A DNA stretch of 49,377 bases from Rhodococcus yananensis (GTDB lineage: Bacteria; Actinomycetota; Actinomycetes; Mycobacteriales; Mycobacteriaceae), in contig NZ_JAIYEP010000030.1 of assembly GCF_020515525.1 (NCBI RefSeq), positions 1 to 49,377 on the forward strand. Reading direction: 5' to 3'. Shown here piece by piece: positions 28,371-37,713 of this stretch. The notes beneath the pieces were generated by a model. It had not been told where the DNA came from. It did no database searches and was given only the letters and a program-made list of their open reading frames with translations. Numbering within the stretch: position 1 is the first letter of the stretch; every line of letters starts with the position of its first letter. The translations under genes and the position numbers were made by a program.

Positions 28371-29252
28371 ATGGACGTGGACTTCGCGCAGCTTCGCACC
28401 TTCACCGCGGTCGTGGACGGCGGATCGTTCGACAACGCCGCCGCCGAACTGAGAATCACCCCGTCCGCCGTGAGCCAACGCATCAAATCCCTCGAACAGC
28501 ACGTGGGCCGCGTCCTGTTGCGCCGCACCCGGCCCGTCGTCCCCACCCCGTCGGGGGAGATCCTGATGCGACTCGCACGTCAGGTCGCGCGACTCGAGCA
28601 GGACACCGCCGACGAACTCGGATTCACCGCCGACGAGACGAACTACGTGACGGTTCCGCTCGTCGTCAACGCCGATTCGATGTCGACGTGGATGCTCCGG
28701 GCGCTCGCCCGCATGCCCGTGCGGCACCGCGCCCTGTTCGAACTGCACCGGGAGGACGAGTTCCACTCGACCGCGTTGCTGCGCGACGGCACCGCGATGG
28801 CCGCGGTCACCTCCGTTCCCGAACCCGTGCAGGGCTGCACCTCCGAGAAGCTCGGTGCCATGCGGTATCACGCGATGGCGAGCGTCGACTTCGCCGAACG
28901 CTGGTTCCCCGACGGCATGACCGCGGTGGAGTTGCGGAACGCTCCGATGCTCACCTTCGACCGCAAGGACGACATGCAGGATCGGTTCCAACGCCGCCGC
29001 ACCCGGCGGCGCATCGACCCACCCCGCAACTACGTACCCGGCGCACTCGAGTTCGTCGACGCGGTACGCCTCGGGCTGGGGTGGGGGATGCTGCCGGACG
29101 CGATGCTCGGCGACGACACCGACCTGGTGGACCTCGCCCCCGACGACCCGTTCGACGTCCCGCTGTACTGGCAGCGGTGGCGTATGGACTCACCGGTCCT
29201 CGACGCCCTCACCGAGGTGGTGAAACGCACGGCGCAGGAGGTGCTGCGGTGA
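28371..29252 (+). CDS. lysG: LysR family regulator of basic amino acid export (LysG/ArgP type)
   Basis: The 293-residue product starts at ATG 28371. The N-terminal HTH (FDNAAAELRITPSAVSQRIKSLEQHVGRVLLRR) is followed by a substrate-binding domain that matches ArgP/LysG (QVARLEQDTADELGF, HREDEFHSTALLRDG, VTSVPEPVQGC, FVDAVRLGLGWGMLPD). In Corynebacterium LysG activates lysE when lysine, arginine or histidine accumulate, and the divergent arrangement here is the same. Confidence 0.9.
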   Translation: MDVDFAQLRTFTAVVDGGSFDNAAAELRITPSAVSQRIKSLEQHVGRVLLRRTRPVVPTPSGEILMRLARQVARLEQDTADELGFTADETNYVTVPLVVNADSMSTWMLRALARMPVRHRALFELHREDEFHSTALLRDGTAMAAVTSVPEPVQGCTSEKLGAMRYHAMASVDFAERWFPDGMTAVELRNAPMLTFDRKDDMQDRFQRRRTRRRIDPPRNYVPGALEFVDAVRLGLGWGMLPDAMLGDDTDLVDLAPDDPFDVPLYWQRWRMDSPVLDALTEVVKRTAQEVLR

Positions 29253-29262
29253 GGAGTCCCTA

Positions 29263-31287
29263 CTATTCGGCGAGCGCCCGGAACTGCGCGTCGTACAGGC
29301 GGGTGTAGGCGCCGCCGGCGTGCAACAGTTCGTCGTGGGTGCCCTGCTCCACGATGTGGCCGTCCTCCATCACCACGATCCGGTCGGCATCCCGGATCGT
29401 GGACAGCCGGTGCGCGATCACGAAGCTCGTCCGGTCGTCCCGCAACCGCGCCGTGGCCTGCTGCACGAGCAGTTCGGTGCGGGTGTCGACCGAGCTCGTC
29501 GCCTCGTCCAGGATCAGGATCGACGGCTTCGCGACGAACGCGCGTGCAATCGTGATGAGCTGCCGCTCCCCGGCGCTGAGGCTGCCGTTCTCCTCGTCGA
29601 CGATCGTGTCGTAGCCGTCCGGGAGTGCCCGCACGAACCGGTCCACGTAACTCATCCGTGCCGCCGACATGATCTGGTTCTCGGTGGCGTACGGATTGCC
29701 GTAGGCGATGTTCTCCCGGATCGTGCCGCCGAACAGCCACGTGTCCTGCAGAACGATCCCGATGCGCGACCGCAGTTCGTCGCGCGACATCTCCGTGATG
29801 TCCACACCGTCGACGAGGATGCGCCCGGCGTCGACGTCGTAGAACCGCAGGATCAGGTTGACAAGGGTGGTCTTGCCGGCCCCGGTCGGGCCGACGATCG
29901 CGACCATCTGCCCGGGTTCGGCGCGCAACGACAGGTTCTCGATCAGCGGATTCTCGGGGGTGTACGCGAACGCCACGTCCTCGAACTCGACGAGACCGTG
30001 CCGGCCCCACGGCATCGTCGGGGAATCCGATTCGGGTTCTTCTTCCTCCTCGTCGAGGATCGCGAACACACGCTCCGCCGAGGCGGTCGCCGACTGCAGC
30101 AGATTCACGAGCGCACCGATCTGCGCGAGCGGCTGGGTGAGCTGCCGCGAGTACTGGATCAGCGCCTGGATCTCACCGAGCGTCGCCGTCCCCGACGCCA
30201 CCCGCAGACCACCGAGCACCGCGATGATCACGTACACGACGTTGCCGAGCCACGTCACGAGCGGCATCACCATGCCGGAGACGAACTGGGCCCGGTACGC
30301 CGCGTCGTACAACCTGCCGTTGGTCTCGTCGAAACGATCCTGCACCTCGGCGGTACGCCCGTACGCGGTGATCAGTTCGTGCCCGGTGAACGCTTCCTCG
30401 ATCTGACCGTTCAACTCGCCCGTCGCCGCCCACTGCGCCGCGAAATGTTTGCGGGACCGCCGCGCCACCAGCAACGTCACCACCACCGACAGCGGCACGA
30501 TGAGGAACGCGATGAGCGCGAGCAGCGGGGAGAGCCACAGCATCATCACCACGAGACCGAGCAGGGTCAGCACCGCCAGCACCAACTGGCTGATCGATTC
30601 CTGCATGCCCATCGACACGTTGTCGATGTCGTTGGTGACGCGGCTGAGCAGGTCGCCCCGCGAATGCGTGTCGAAGTACTTCAGCGGCAACCGGTGGATC
30701 TTGCGTTCGATCCGCGACCGCAGCTCCCGCACGGTGCGCTGCACGATCTCGTTGAGCCCGTAGGCCGCCATCCAGATCAGCGCCGACGACACCAGATAGA
30801 GCGCGAGCACGATGATCAGGGTCCGCACGAGACCCGCGAAGTCGATACCGACCCCCGGCACGACGTCCATCCCCGCCACCATGTCGGCGAACTGGTCGCG
30901 CCCATCGGCGCGGAGTTGCCCGACGGCCTGTTCCTTGGTCACCCCCGACGGCAGCTGCTGTCCGACGACACCGTTGAAGATGATGTCGGTTCCCCGGCCG
31001 AGCACATACGGGGCGATCGACTGCGAGACGACACCGAGCAGTGCGGCGATCAGGATCGAGTACACCGCGTACCGGTGAGGATGCAGCAGACCGAGGATCT
31101 TGCCGATCGTGCGTGCGCGGGACACGGGAGGCGCGGCGGGTTCCTCGGGCGCGGATTCGCTTCGCGCCACGTCCTGATCCGGCGACACATCCGGTTCGGG
31201 CGATACGGACGGTTTCGGCGATACGGGCGGGACGTCCTTCCCCGGCGGGATCGACGGGATGGGCTGGGTCTCCTCCGACATCGTCAT
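29263..31287 (-). CDS. ABC exporter half-transporter, canonical catalytic subunit
   Basis: ATG 31287 gives 674 residues. A Pro/Ser/Val/Asp-rich N-terminal tail (about 60 residues, repeats like VSPEPDVSPDQDV) precedes six TM helices and the nucleotide-binding domain. The NBD has Walker A GPTGAGKTT, signature LSAGERQ (changed from LSGGQ), Walker B ILILDEATSSVD with the catalytic Glu, and a H-loop AHRLST. The start overlaps the stop of the partner gene by ATGA, so translation is coupled. The pair should form a heterodimeric multidrug or lipid exporter of the TM287/288 kind. Confidence 0.92.
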   Translation of the reverse strand: MTMSEETQPIPSIPPGKDVPPVSPKPSVSPEPDVSPDQDVARSESAPEEPAAPPVSRARTIGKILGLLHPHRYAVYSILIAALLGVVSQSIAPYVLGRGTDIIFNGVVGQQLPSGVTKEQAVGQLRADGRDQFADMVAGMDVVPGVGIDFAGLVRTLIIVLALYLVSSALIWMAAYGLNEIVQRTVRELRSRIERKIHRLPLKYFDTHSRGDLLSRVTNDIDNVSMGMQESISQLVLAVLTLLGLVVMMLWLSPLLALIAFLIVPLSVVVTLLVARRSRKHFAAQWAATGELNGQIEEAFTGHELITAYGRTAEVQDRFDETNGRLYDAAYRAQFVSGMVMPLVTWLGNVVYVIIAVLGGLRVASGTATLGEIQALIQYSRQLTQPLAQIGALVNLLQSATASAERVFAILDEEEEEPESDSPTMPWGRHGLVEFEDVAFAYTPENPLIENLSLRAEPGQMVAIVGPTGAGKTTLVNLILRFYDVDAGRILVDGVDITEMSRDELRSRIGIVLQDTWLFGGTIRENIAYGNPYATENQIMSAARMSYVDRFVRALPDGYDTIVDEENGSLSAGERQLITIARAFVAKPSILILDEATSSVDTRTELLVQQATARLRDDRTSFVIAHRLSTIRDADRIVVMEDGHIVEQGTHDELLHAGGAYTRLYDAQFRALAE

Positions 31288-33017
31288 GCGACGGCCATCC
31301 TCTGCGACTCGACGATCTCGGCGTAGGTACTGCACCGGCCCATCAATCCGAGATGCGAACCCGAGTCCACCATCGCACCACCGTCGAGAACCACGATGTT
31401 GTCGGCGGTCTGCACCGTCGACACCCGCTGCGCGACGATCACGACGCACGCGTCACGGGTCTCGGGGACCAGCGCGGCACGCAGCCGCGCATCGGTTGCC
31501 GGGTCGAGCGCCGAGAACGCGTCGTCGAACAGATAGATCGACGGTCGACGCACCAGCGCACGCGCGATCGCGAGGCGCTGTCGCTGCCCACCGGACACGG
31601 TGGTGCCGCCCTGTGCGATGGCGGTGCCGAGCCCGTCGGGCATCGCCCGCACGAAGTCGGCGGCCTGCGCGACCTCGAGCGCATGCCACAGTTCGTCGTC
31701 GGTGGCGTCGGGCCTGCCGTAGCGGAGGTTGTCGGCGACCGTCCCGGAGAACAGGTACGCCTTCTGCGGCACGATCGAAATCCGCGACCGCAGCACCGCC
31801 GGGTCGAGGTCACGCACGTCCGTGCCCGCGACGGTCACCGATCCCTCCGTGACATCGATGAGCCGCGGTATCAGGCGCATCAGCGTGCTCTTGCCCGAAC
31901 CGGTACCGCCGATCACGGCGGTCGTCGTTCCCGGTTCCGCACGGAATCCGACGCCCCGCAGCACCGGCGCGTCGGCACCGGGATACGAGAATCCCGCCTC
32001 CCGCACCTCGAGGGTGATCCGATCCGGGAGTTCGGTGACCGCGGATTCGGGTGCGGCCACCGTCGGTTCGGTGTCGAGGACCGCGAGAATCCGCTCGGCG
32101 CACACCGCCGCGCGCGGCGCCATCATCGCCACGAACGACGACATCAACACCGCCATGAGGATCTGCGCGACATAGGTGATCATCGCGGTGATCGACCCGA
32201 CCTGCATCGCACCGGAGTCGACGCGGCCACCACCGACCCACACGACGGCGACGGTGCTGGCGTTGGCGATGAGCAGCACCGCCGGATACAGGACGGCGTT
32301 GACGCGCCCGACGCGCAGCGCGGTGCCGGTCAGGTCGTCGTTCGCCCGGTCGAAGCGGACGCGTTCGGTCTCGTCGCGCACGAAGGCCCGCACCACACGG
32401 ATGCCGCTGACCTGTTCGCGCAGCACCCGGTTGACGGTGTCGATGCGCACCTGCATGATCCGGAACCCGGGCAGCATCAGGGCGATGAGCACCACCATCG
32501 TCAGGATCAACGCGGGCACCGCGACGGCGAGCACGGTCGACGTTCCCACGTCCTCGCGCAACGCCATGATCACACCGCCGACACCCATGATCGGGGAGGT
32601 GACGACGACGGTGCAGGTCATCAACACCAGCATCTGCACCTGCTGCACGTCGTTGGTGTTCCGGGTGATCAGCGACGGTGCCCCGAACGTCCCGAACTCG
32701 CGCGCCGAGAAACCGCCGACCTTGCGGGCGAGCGCGGCACGCACGTCGCGACCGAAGGACATGGCGGCGCGCGCCGCGAAGTAGACCGCGCCGATCGAGC
32801 ACACCACTTCCACCGCGCTGATCGCCAGCATCAGCATTCCGGTGCGCGTGATGAACGCGACGTCGCCCACCGCGACACCGTCGTCGATGATGTCGGCATT
32901 CAGACTGGGCAACAGCAGCATCGCGGCGGTGGACACGAGCTGCAGCAACACCACCGCGGCCAACTCACCCCGGTACGGGGCCAGGAAGCGTCGCAAGAGC
33001 CGAACCAACATGGGCAT
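31284..33017 (-). CDS. ABC exporter half-transporter, degenerate subunit
   Basis: ATG 33017 is used, giving 577 residues; GTG 33020 and ATG 33011 are alternatives. Six TM helices are followed by an NBD with Walker A GGTGSGKST, an intact signature VSGGQRQ, but Walker B IYLFDDAFSALD, where Asp replaces the catalytic Glu. Together with the altered LSAGE signature of the downstream partner, this places one degenerate and one consensus ATP site in the heterodimer. It is the first gene of the operon. Confidence 0.92.
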   Translation of the reverse strand: MPMLVRLLRRFLAPYRGELAAVVLLQLVSTAAMLLLPSLNADIIDDGVAVGDVAFITRTGMLMLAISAVEVVCSIGAVYFAARAAMSFGRDVRAALARKVGGFSAREFGTFGAPSLITRNTNDVQQVQMLVLMTCTVVVTSPIMGVGGVIMALREDVGTSTVLAVAVPALILTMVVLIALMLPGFRIMQVRIDTVNRVLREQVSGIRVVRAFVRDETERVRFDRANDDLTGTALRVGRVNAVLYPAVLLIANASTVAVVWVGGGRVDSGAMQVGSITAMITYVAQILMAVLMSSFVAMMAPRAAVCAERILAVLDTEPTVAAPESAVTELPDRITLEVREAGFSYPGADAPVLRGVGFRAEPGTTTAVIGGTGSGKSTLMRLIPRLIDVTEGSVTVAGTDVRDLDPAVLRSRISIVPQKAYLFSGTVADNLRYGRPDATDDELWHALEVAQAADFVRAMPDGLGTAIAQGGTTVSGGQRQRLAIARALVRRPSIYLFDDAFSALDPATDARLRAALVPETRDACVVIVAQRVSTVQTADNIVVLDGGAMVDSGSHLGLMGRCSTYAEIVESQRMAVA

Positions 33018-33054
33018 CACGCTACCTGGACGGGCTCCCCGGCCCCGGGTCGTG

Positions 33055-35394
33055 TCACACCCGGACCGTCACGTCCGCGTCGTGCTCCGCGACCGCCAGT
33101 TCACGGCTGAGCTTCTCACCCTCGACGTCGACGTTCGGCAGGATCCGGTCCAGCCACTTCGGCAGCCACCACGCCTTGTCGCCGAGCAACGCCATGATCG
33201 ACGGGATGATCACCATGCGGACGATGAACGCATCGAAGAACACGGCGGCGGCGAGCGCGAATCCGATCGACTTGATCAACGAATCCGGTTCGGCGATGAA
33301 CGCCGCGAACACCGAGATCATGATGACCGCTGCCGCACTGACCACGCGGGCGCCGTGCGTGAATCCGCTGCGGATCGCCTCCGTCGCAGATGCCCCGTGC
33401 ACGTATTCCTCCCGCATGCGGGTCACCAGGAACACCTGGTAGTCCATCGCCAGACCGAACACCACGCCGATGAGGATGATCGGCATGAAGCTGACGATCG
33501 GCTGTGGATTGGCGATCAGTCCGCCCCAGCCCTCCTGGAACACCGCGACGGTCGCACCGAACGTCGCGAGGACGCTCAGCAGGAAGCCGAGGGTCGCGGT
33601 GAGCGGCACCAGGATCGAACGGAACACGAGCATCAGCAGGATGAACGCGAGACCCACGACGACCGCGAGATACGGGGCGAGTGCGCTCTGCAGGCTCTCC
33701 GAGATGTCGCCTTCGAGCGCGGTCTGGCCGGTGACACCGAACGACACCCCGTAGTCACCCTGCAACTGCGCCTCGTCGGCGCGGATGCTCGACACGAGAT
33801 CCATCGTCGCGGGGTCGGTGGGGCCGCTCCGCGGGGTGACGAGGATCTGCGCGGTGTCCCCGGCCTCGTTGACCGCGACGACCTGCGCGTTGACGACCTC
33901 GTCGTGGGTGTAGAGGGAGGCGACGACGGCGCCGAACGCATCGGGGGCGGGCACGGTCGCGTCCTGCGCGTCGGCGACGACGAGCAGCGGTCCGTTGCGT
34001 CCGGGCCCGAATCCTTCGTCGACGAGGTCGTAGGCCTGGCGGGCACTGGTGGCGGGATCACCGGTCGCCTCGGTCGGCAGCGCCAGCCGCAACCCGGCGG
34101 CGGGCAGCGCCAGCACACCGAGCAACGCGACGCCGGCGACGAGCGGCACGAGCGGGCGGCGGGTGATGGCGGCGATGACCTTCGCGGCGAAACCGGGTTC
34201 TCCACCCTCCGCGTCATCGCTCTTCAACCCCGGGATGCGCCCGGCGAAGGCCTTCTTCCCGAACAGTCCCAGCACGGCGGGCAACAGCGACACCGCGATC
34301 AGCACGGCCATCAGCACGGTGAACGCGGCCGCATACCCCATCACCGACAGGAACGGGATGCCGACGACGCTCAGCGCGACCAACGCGATGATGACGGTCA
34401 TCCCGGCGAACACGACGGCGGAACCTGCGGTGCCCACCGCCCGTCCCGCGGCCTCGGCACGGTCGTCGGTGAGAGTGAGTTCGTGCCGGAAGCGCGACAC
34501 GATGAACAGCGAGTAGTCGATGGCGACCGCGAGGCCGATCATGATCGCGAGGGTCGGCGTCATCGAGCTCAGATCGGTGAATCCGCTGGCGATGGTGATG
34601 CCCATGCTGCCGATCCCGACTCCGACGAGCGCGGTGATCAGGGGCAGACCGGCGGCCACGAGGGATCCGAAGGTCAGGGCGAGGACGATCGCCGCGATAC
34701 CGATGCCGATGAGTTCGGCGGTGCCGCCGGGCATCGCCATCTCGGCGGCGGCGGTGCCGCTGACCTCGACGGTCAGTCCCGCGTCGCGACCGAGATCGGC
34801 GGCGGCAGCGATGCCGTCGCGCATCGCCTGGTCGACATCGGTGATCTCGCCGTCGAACGGCACGGTGACGTATCCGACGGTGCGGTCGGCGCTCAGGGGC
34901 GACACCGCCTGCGCGTCGGCCAGCGCCGCTTCCTCGGGGGTGCCCTGCTGCGCGGCGAGCGCCTTCACCTGCTCGACGAGCCCCGCGTCCGCGAGCACCG
35001 GGGCGACGAGCACACCGGCCTGCTGTTCGGGGGTGGCGACGGCCGGGTCGACGTTCGCCGGTTCCGACACCCGATCGAGTCCGCGGACCGCGGCGAGCAC
35101 CTCGTCGACGGCCGCCATGTTCTCCGGATCGTCGAGGGTCTGTCCCTCGGGGGCGGCGAACACGAAGCGGGCGCTGAGTCCGTTCATCGGATCGTCGGCA
35201 GACGGGAAACGGTCCGCCATGAGGTCCTGCGCGTTCTGCGCCGGCGTGCCCGGCAGGGAGAAGGAGTCGGTGGTGGGTCCGGCGAGGGTCGCCGAACCCA
35301 CACCGAAGAGCACGAGCAGTGCGATCCAGAACGAGAGGACGGCACCTTTTCGCCGGTAGGCGAACTTGCCGAGCCGATACAGGTAGGTCGCCAC
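33055..35394 (-). CDS. MMPL/RND family transporter
   Basis: The 779-residue product starts at GTG 35394, with GGAGG 7 bp upstream. It has twelve predicted TM helices in two halves, each with a large extracytoplasmic loop, and the MMPL pattern (AIDYSLFIVSRFRHE in the first half, GLAMDYQVFLVTRMREE in the second). These proteins export lipids, siderophores or drugs, driven by the proton gradient. A TetR regulator precedes it in the same operon (54 bp), so induced efflux is likely. The substrate is unknown. Confidence 0.92.
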   Translation of the reverse strand: MATYLYRLGKFAYRRKGAVLSFWIALLVLFGVGSATLAGPTTDSFSLPGTPAQNAQDLMADRFPSADDPMNGLSARFVFAAPEGQTLDDPENMAAVDEVLAAVRGLDRVSEPANVDPAVATPEQQAGVLVAPVLADAGLVEQVKALAAQQGTPEEAALADAQAVSPLSADRTVGYVTVPFDGEITDVDQAMRDGIAAAADLGRDAGLTVEVSGTAAAEMAMPGGTAELIGIGIAAIVLALTFGSLVAAGLPLITALVGVGIGSMGITIASGFTDLSSMTPTLAIMIGLAVAIDYSLFIVSRFRHELTLTDDRAEAAGRAVGTAGSAVVFAGMTVIIALVALSVVGIPFLSVMGYAAAFTVLMAVLIAVSLLPAVLGLFGKKAFAGRIPGLKSDDAEGGEPGFAAKVIAAITRRPLVPLVAGVALLGVLALPAAGLRLALPTEATGDPATSARQAYDLVDEGFGPGRNGPLLVVADAQDATVPAPDAFGAVVASLYTHDEVVNAQVVAVNEAGDTAQILVTPRSGPTDPATMDLVSSIRADEAQLQGDYGVSFGVTGQTALEGDISESLQSALAPYLAVVVGLAFILLMLVFRSILVPLTATLGFLLSVLATFGATVAVFQEGWGGLIANPQPIVSFMPIILIGVVFGLAMDYQVFLVTRMREEYVHGASATEAIRSGFTHGARVVSAAAVIMISVFAAFIAEPDSLIKSIGFALAAAVFFDAFIVRMVIIPSIMALLGDKAWWLPKWLDRILPNVDVEGEKLSRELAVAEHDADVTVRV

Positions 35395-35448
35395 GGGGGC
35401 ACCTCCACTTTCGAAACGTGTCGGTCAGATGGTCGGGGTGGGTACCCG

Positions 35449-36039
35449 TCAGCCGAAGCCGCGCCGCAGACGCGCGAATGCCTCACGGAGGAGTTCGTCC
35501 ACCGGAGCGGACGCTCCCGCCATGTGCATCTCGATGGCGGCCTTGAGGGCGCCCGTCGTGACGTGGTGCAGCAGGTTGGGATACAGGTCGGTCGCCGGGT
35601 CGGTGCCGGTGCGCTCGGCGATCGCATCGACGAGAAGCTGCGACGAACGGCGTCCGGCCTCGATGTGCCGGGCAAGTTGCACGGCGTTCTCCTCGACGAA
35701 CACCATGCACGCGGTGATCTCCTCGAACGACCACGCGGAATCGTCGAGCAACGCCAGCGCGCAGGCCTCGAGCGAATCGAGGATGTGTTCGTCGACCGGT
35801 CGGTTGCGGAGGACGTCGATCATCTCCGAGACCACACCTTCGAGGTGGTGCAGAAGCGCTTCTTCCTTGCTCGCGAAGTAGTTGTGGAAGGTGCGGGTCG
35901 ACACTCCCGCGCGCGCGGCGATGGCCTCGGCGGTCACCTCGTGCAGTCCGCGTTCCCGGGCGAGCTCGACCGCCGCCGCCGCGAGTGCGGAACGGGTCGC
36001 TGCCTTCTTGCGGTCGCGCAGGCCGGTCGGAGAGGTCAC
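35449..36039 (-). CDS. TetR family regulator of the MMPL operon
   Basis: The start is GTG 36039, giving 196 residues. The longer frame to 36111 would run through the two palindromes and is rejected. The helix-turn-helix reads VTAEAIAARAGVSTRTFHNYFASKEEAL. The C-terminal region is helical. The gene is first in the operon with the MMPL transporter, and two strong palindromes lie directly upstream, so autorepression relieved by an exported ligand is the natural reading. Confidence 0.9.
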   Translation of the reverse strand: MTSPTGLRDRKKAATRSALAAAAVELARERGLHEVTAEAIAARAGVSTRTFHNYFASKEEALLHHLEGVVSEMIDVLRNRPVDEHILDSLEACALALLDDSAWSFEEITACMVFVEENAVQLARHIEAGRRSSQLLVDAIAERTGTDPATDLYPNLLHHVTTGALKAAIEMHMAGASAPVDELLREAFARLRRGFG

Positions 36040-36058
36040 TTCATCGACGGTACCGAAA

Positions 36059-36094
36059 TTGCAGAGCTCTGCAACTTTGCAGAGACTCTGCAAA
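36059..36094. promoter_or_regulatory. Two tandem palindromic operators for the TetR-MMPL operon
   Basis: TTGCAGAGCTCTGCAA (36059-36074, perfect, 16 bp) and TTTGCAGAGACTCTGCAAA (36076-36094, perfect around a single central base) share the half-site TTGCAGAG. Their centres are 18.5 bp apart, and they begin 20 bp upstream of the TetR start codon. Pairs of TetR dimers side by side are the likely occupants. Confidence 0.8.
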
Positions 36095-36117
36095 ATTATG
36101 GAATGGCGCACACGTCT

Positions 36118-36612
36118 TCACGACGGGTAATCCAGGCCATACGACGCGGGTCGGACGGTGCGGCGCGACCACGCACCCGGGTCGGCGATGAGCTCGCCGA
36201 CGAAGTCGGGCAGGTCACCGGAGACGACGTCGGCGAGCGACACCTCCTCGAGGACGGCACGCAGATTCACCCGCACGGCGATCCACACGTCGCGCAGCTT
36301 CTCCGCGGCACCCGAATAGGCGACATCCTCCGGTCGCTCGCCCCGAACGGACGCGAGCGGGCCCTCGACGGTGCGGATGATGTCGGCGATCGAGATCTCG
36401 TCGGCCGGGCGGGCCAGCCAGTACCCGCCCTCGGGACCGCGACGACTGCGCACGAGTCCTCCCCGCCGCAGGTCGGCGAGCACCGCTTCGAGGAACTTGT
36501 GCGGGATGGCCTGCGCCCGCGCGAGGCTCTCGGCCTTCGCCGGCCCCTCTCCCGCCGCGGCGAGCTCGAGCAGAGTGCGGACGGCGTAGTCGACCCTCGC
36601 GGTGATGTGCAC
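36118..36612 (-). CDS. Rrf2 family transcriptional regulator (cysteine-free)
   Basis: GTG 36612 gives 164 residues beginning HITARVDYAVRTLLELA, the Rrf2 start. The winged helix continues through AQAIPHKFLEAVLADLRRGGLVRSRRGPEGGYWLARP and then IADIIRTVEGPL. There are no cysteines at all, so no Fe-S cluster of the IscR/NsrR type can form, which places it in the CymR-like group. It is divergent from the sterol desaturase-type gene, 150 bp away. TACCG and CGGTA half-sites frame that gap weakly. Confidence 0.87.
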   Translation of the reverse strand: MHITARVDYAVRTLLELAAAGEGPAKAESLARAQAIPHKFLEAVLADLRRGGLVRSRRGPEGGYWLARPADEISIADIIRTVEGPLASVRGERPEDVAYSGAAEKLRDVWIAVRVNLRAVLEEVSLADVVSGDLPDFVGELIADPGAWSRRTVRPASYGLDYPS

Positions 36613-36762
36613 GGCGGTCCCCGCTTCCCTCGTATGACGACCCGACACCCAATTCCTACCGAATCGACGAGGAAGGACGGTAATACCCGGTCCGCGCTGG
36701 TGATCCCGCACACATACCCGTACAGTGGACGTCCGGTCACAGACAGCATCGGAGGACCCGTC

Positions 36763-37713
36763 ATGTGGGAGACCCTGCTCTCTTCGTGGGGCTCACTGTT
36801 CGAGCCGCTCCACGACCCGGTAGCACTCGCCATCCCCGCGTTCGCGCTGTTCCTCGTGCTCGAGTGGGTTGCCGCCCGCACCCTCGAGCACGTGGAACCC
36901 GATGCCGACGGCCGCACCCGACCGCCGCGCGGCGGCTTCGAGATGCGCGACGCGCGCGCGAGCCTGTCGATGGGACTGGTCTCGATCGTCACGAGCGCCG
37001 CATGGAAACTGCTGGCCCTCGTCGCCTACTCGGCACTGTGGGTGTACGTCGCGCCGTGGCACCTGCCCGCCGACGCCTGGTACACCTGGGTGATCCTGCT
37101 CGTCGGTGTCGACTTCCTCTGGTACTGGTACCACCGCATGTCGCATCGTGTGCGTCTCGTGTGGGCCACGCACCAGGCGCACCATTCGAGCGAGTACTTC
37201 AACTTCGCGACAGCGCTGCGCCAGAAATGGAACAACAGCGGCGAGATCGTGATGTGGCTGCCACTCCCGCTGCTCGGCATCCCTCCGTGGATGGTGTTCG
37301 TAGGCTTCTCCGTCAACCTCGTCTACCAGTTCTTCGTGCACACCGAGCGGGTCGGCAAGCTACCCGCACCGATCGAGTTCGTGTTCAACACGCCCTCGCA
37401 CCACCGTGTGCACCACGGGTCCGATCCCGAATACCTCGACCGCAACTACGCCGGCATCCTCATCGTCTGGGACCGTCTCTTCGGCACCTTCCGCGCCGAA
37501 GGTCACCGACCCACCTACGGGCTGACCAAACCGGTCGGCACCTACAACATCTGGGATCTGCAGGTGCACGAGTACCGCGCGATCGCCCGCGACTGGCGCG
37601 CGGCGACGTCCTGGCGCGACCGCCTCGGCTACGTCTTCGGCCCGCCGGGGTGGGCGCCCGCCGCCTCCCCGTCCGGCACCCCCGACCGATCGATCAGCTC
37701 TTCTCGAGGGTGA
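36763..37713 (+). CDS. Sterol desaturase/fatty acid hydroxylase family membrane enzyme
   Basis: ATG 36763, with GGAGGA 6 bp upstream, gives 316 residues. There are about four TM segments and the eight-histidine diiron set: HRMSH (His124, His128), HQAHH (137, 140, 141) and HHRVHH (213, 214, 217, 218). Members hydroxylate or desaturate lipids with O2. The substrate is not known; bacterial members of this branch are often unassigned. The 3' end overlaps the convergent YceI-type gene by 20 bp. Confidence 0.9.
   Translation: MWETLLSSWGSLFEPLHDPVALAIPAFALFLVLEWVAARTLEHVEPDADGRTRPPRGGFEMRDARASLSMGLVSIVTSAAWKLLALVAYSALWVYVAPWHLPADAWYTWVILLVGVDFLWYWYHRMSHRVRLVWATHQAHHSSEYFNFATALRQKWNNSGEIVMWLPLPLLGIPPWMVFVGFSVNLVYQFFVHTERVGKLPAPIEFVFNTPSHHRVHHGSDPEYLDRNYAGILIVWDRLFGTFRAEGHRPTYGLTKPVGTYNIWDLQVHEYRAIARDWRAATSWRDRLGYVFGPPGWAPAASPSGTPDRSISSSRG

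Noticed and set aside
36040-36111. Longer TetR start upstream of the MMPL operon
   Set aside because: It would translate the two palindromic operators, and the residues are unlike TetR N-termini. GTG 36039 fits better.
32842-36762. Very long plus-strand open frame (over 1600 codons if joined to the sterol desaturase-type gene)
   Set aside because: It runs antisense to the ABC, MMPL, TetR and Rrf2 genes. Its product is an Arg/His/Asp-rich artefact of GC-rich codon bias. Only the part from 36763 is a real gene.
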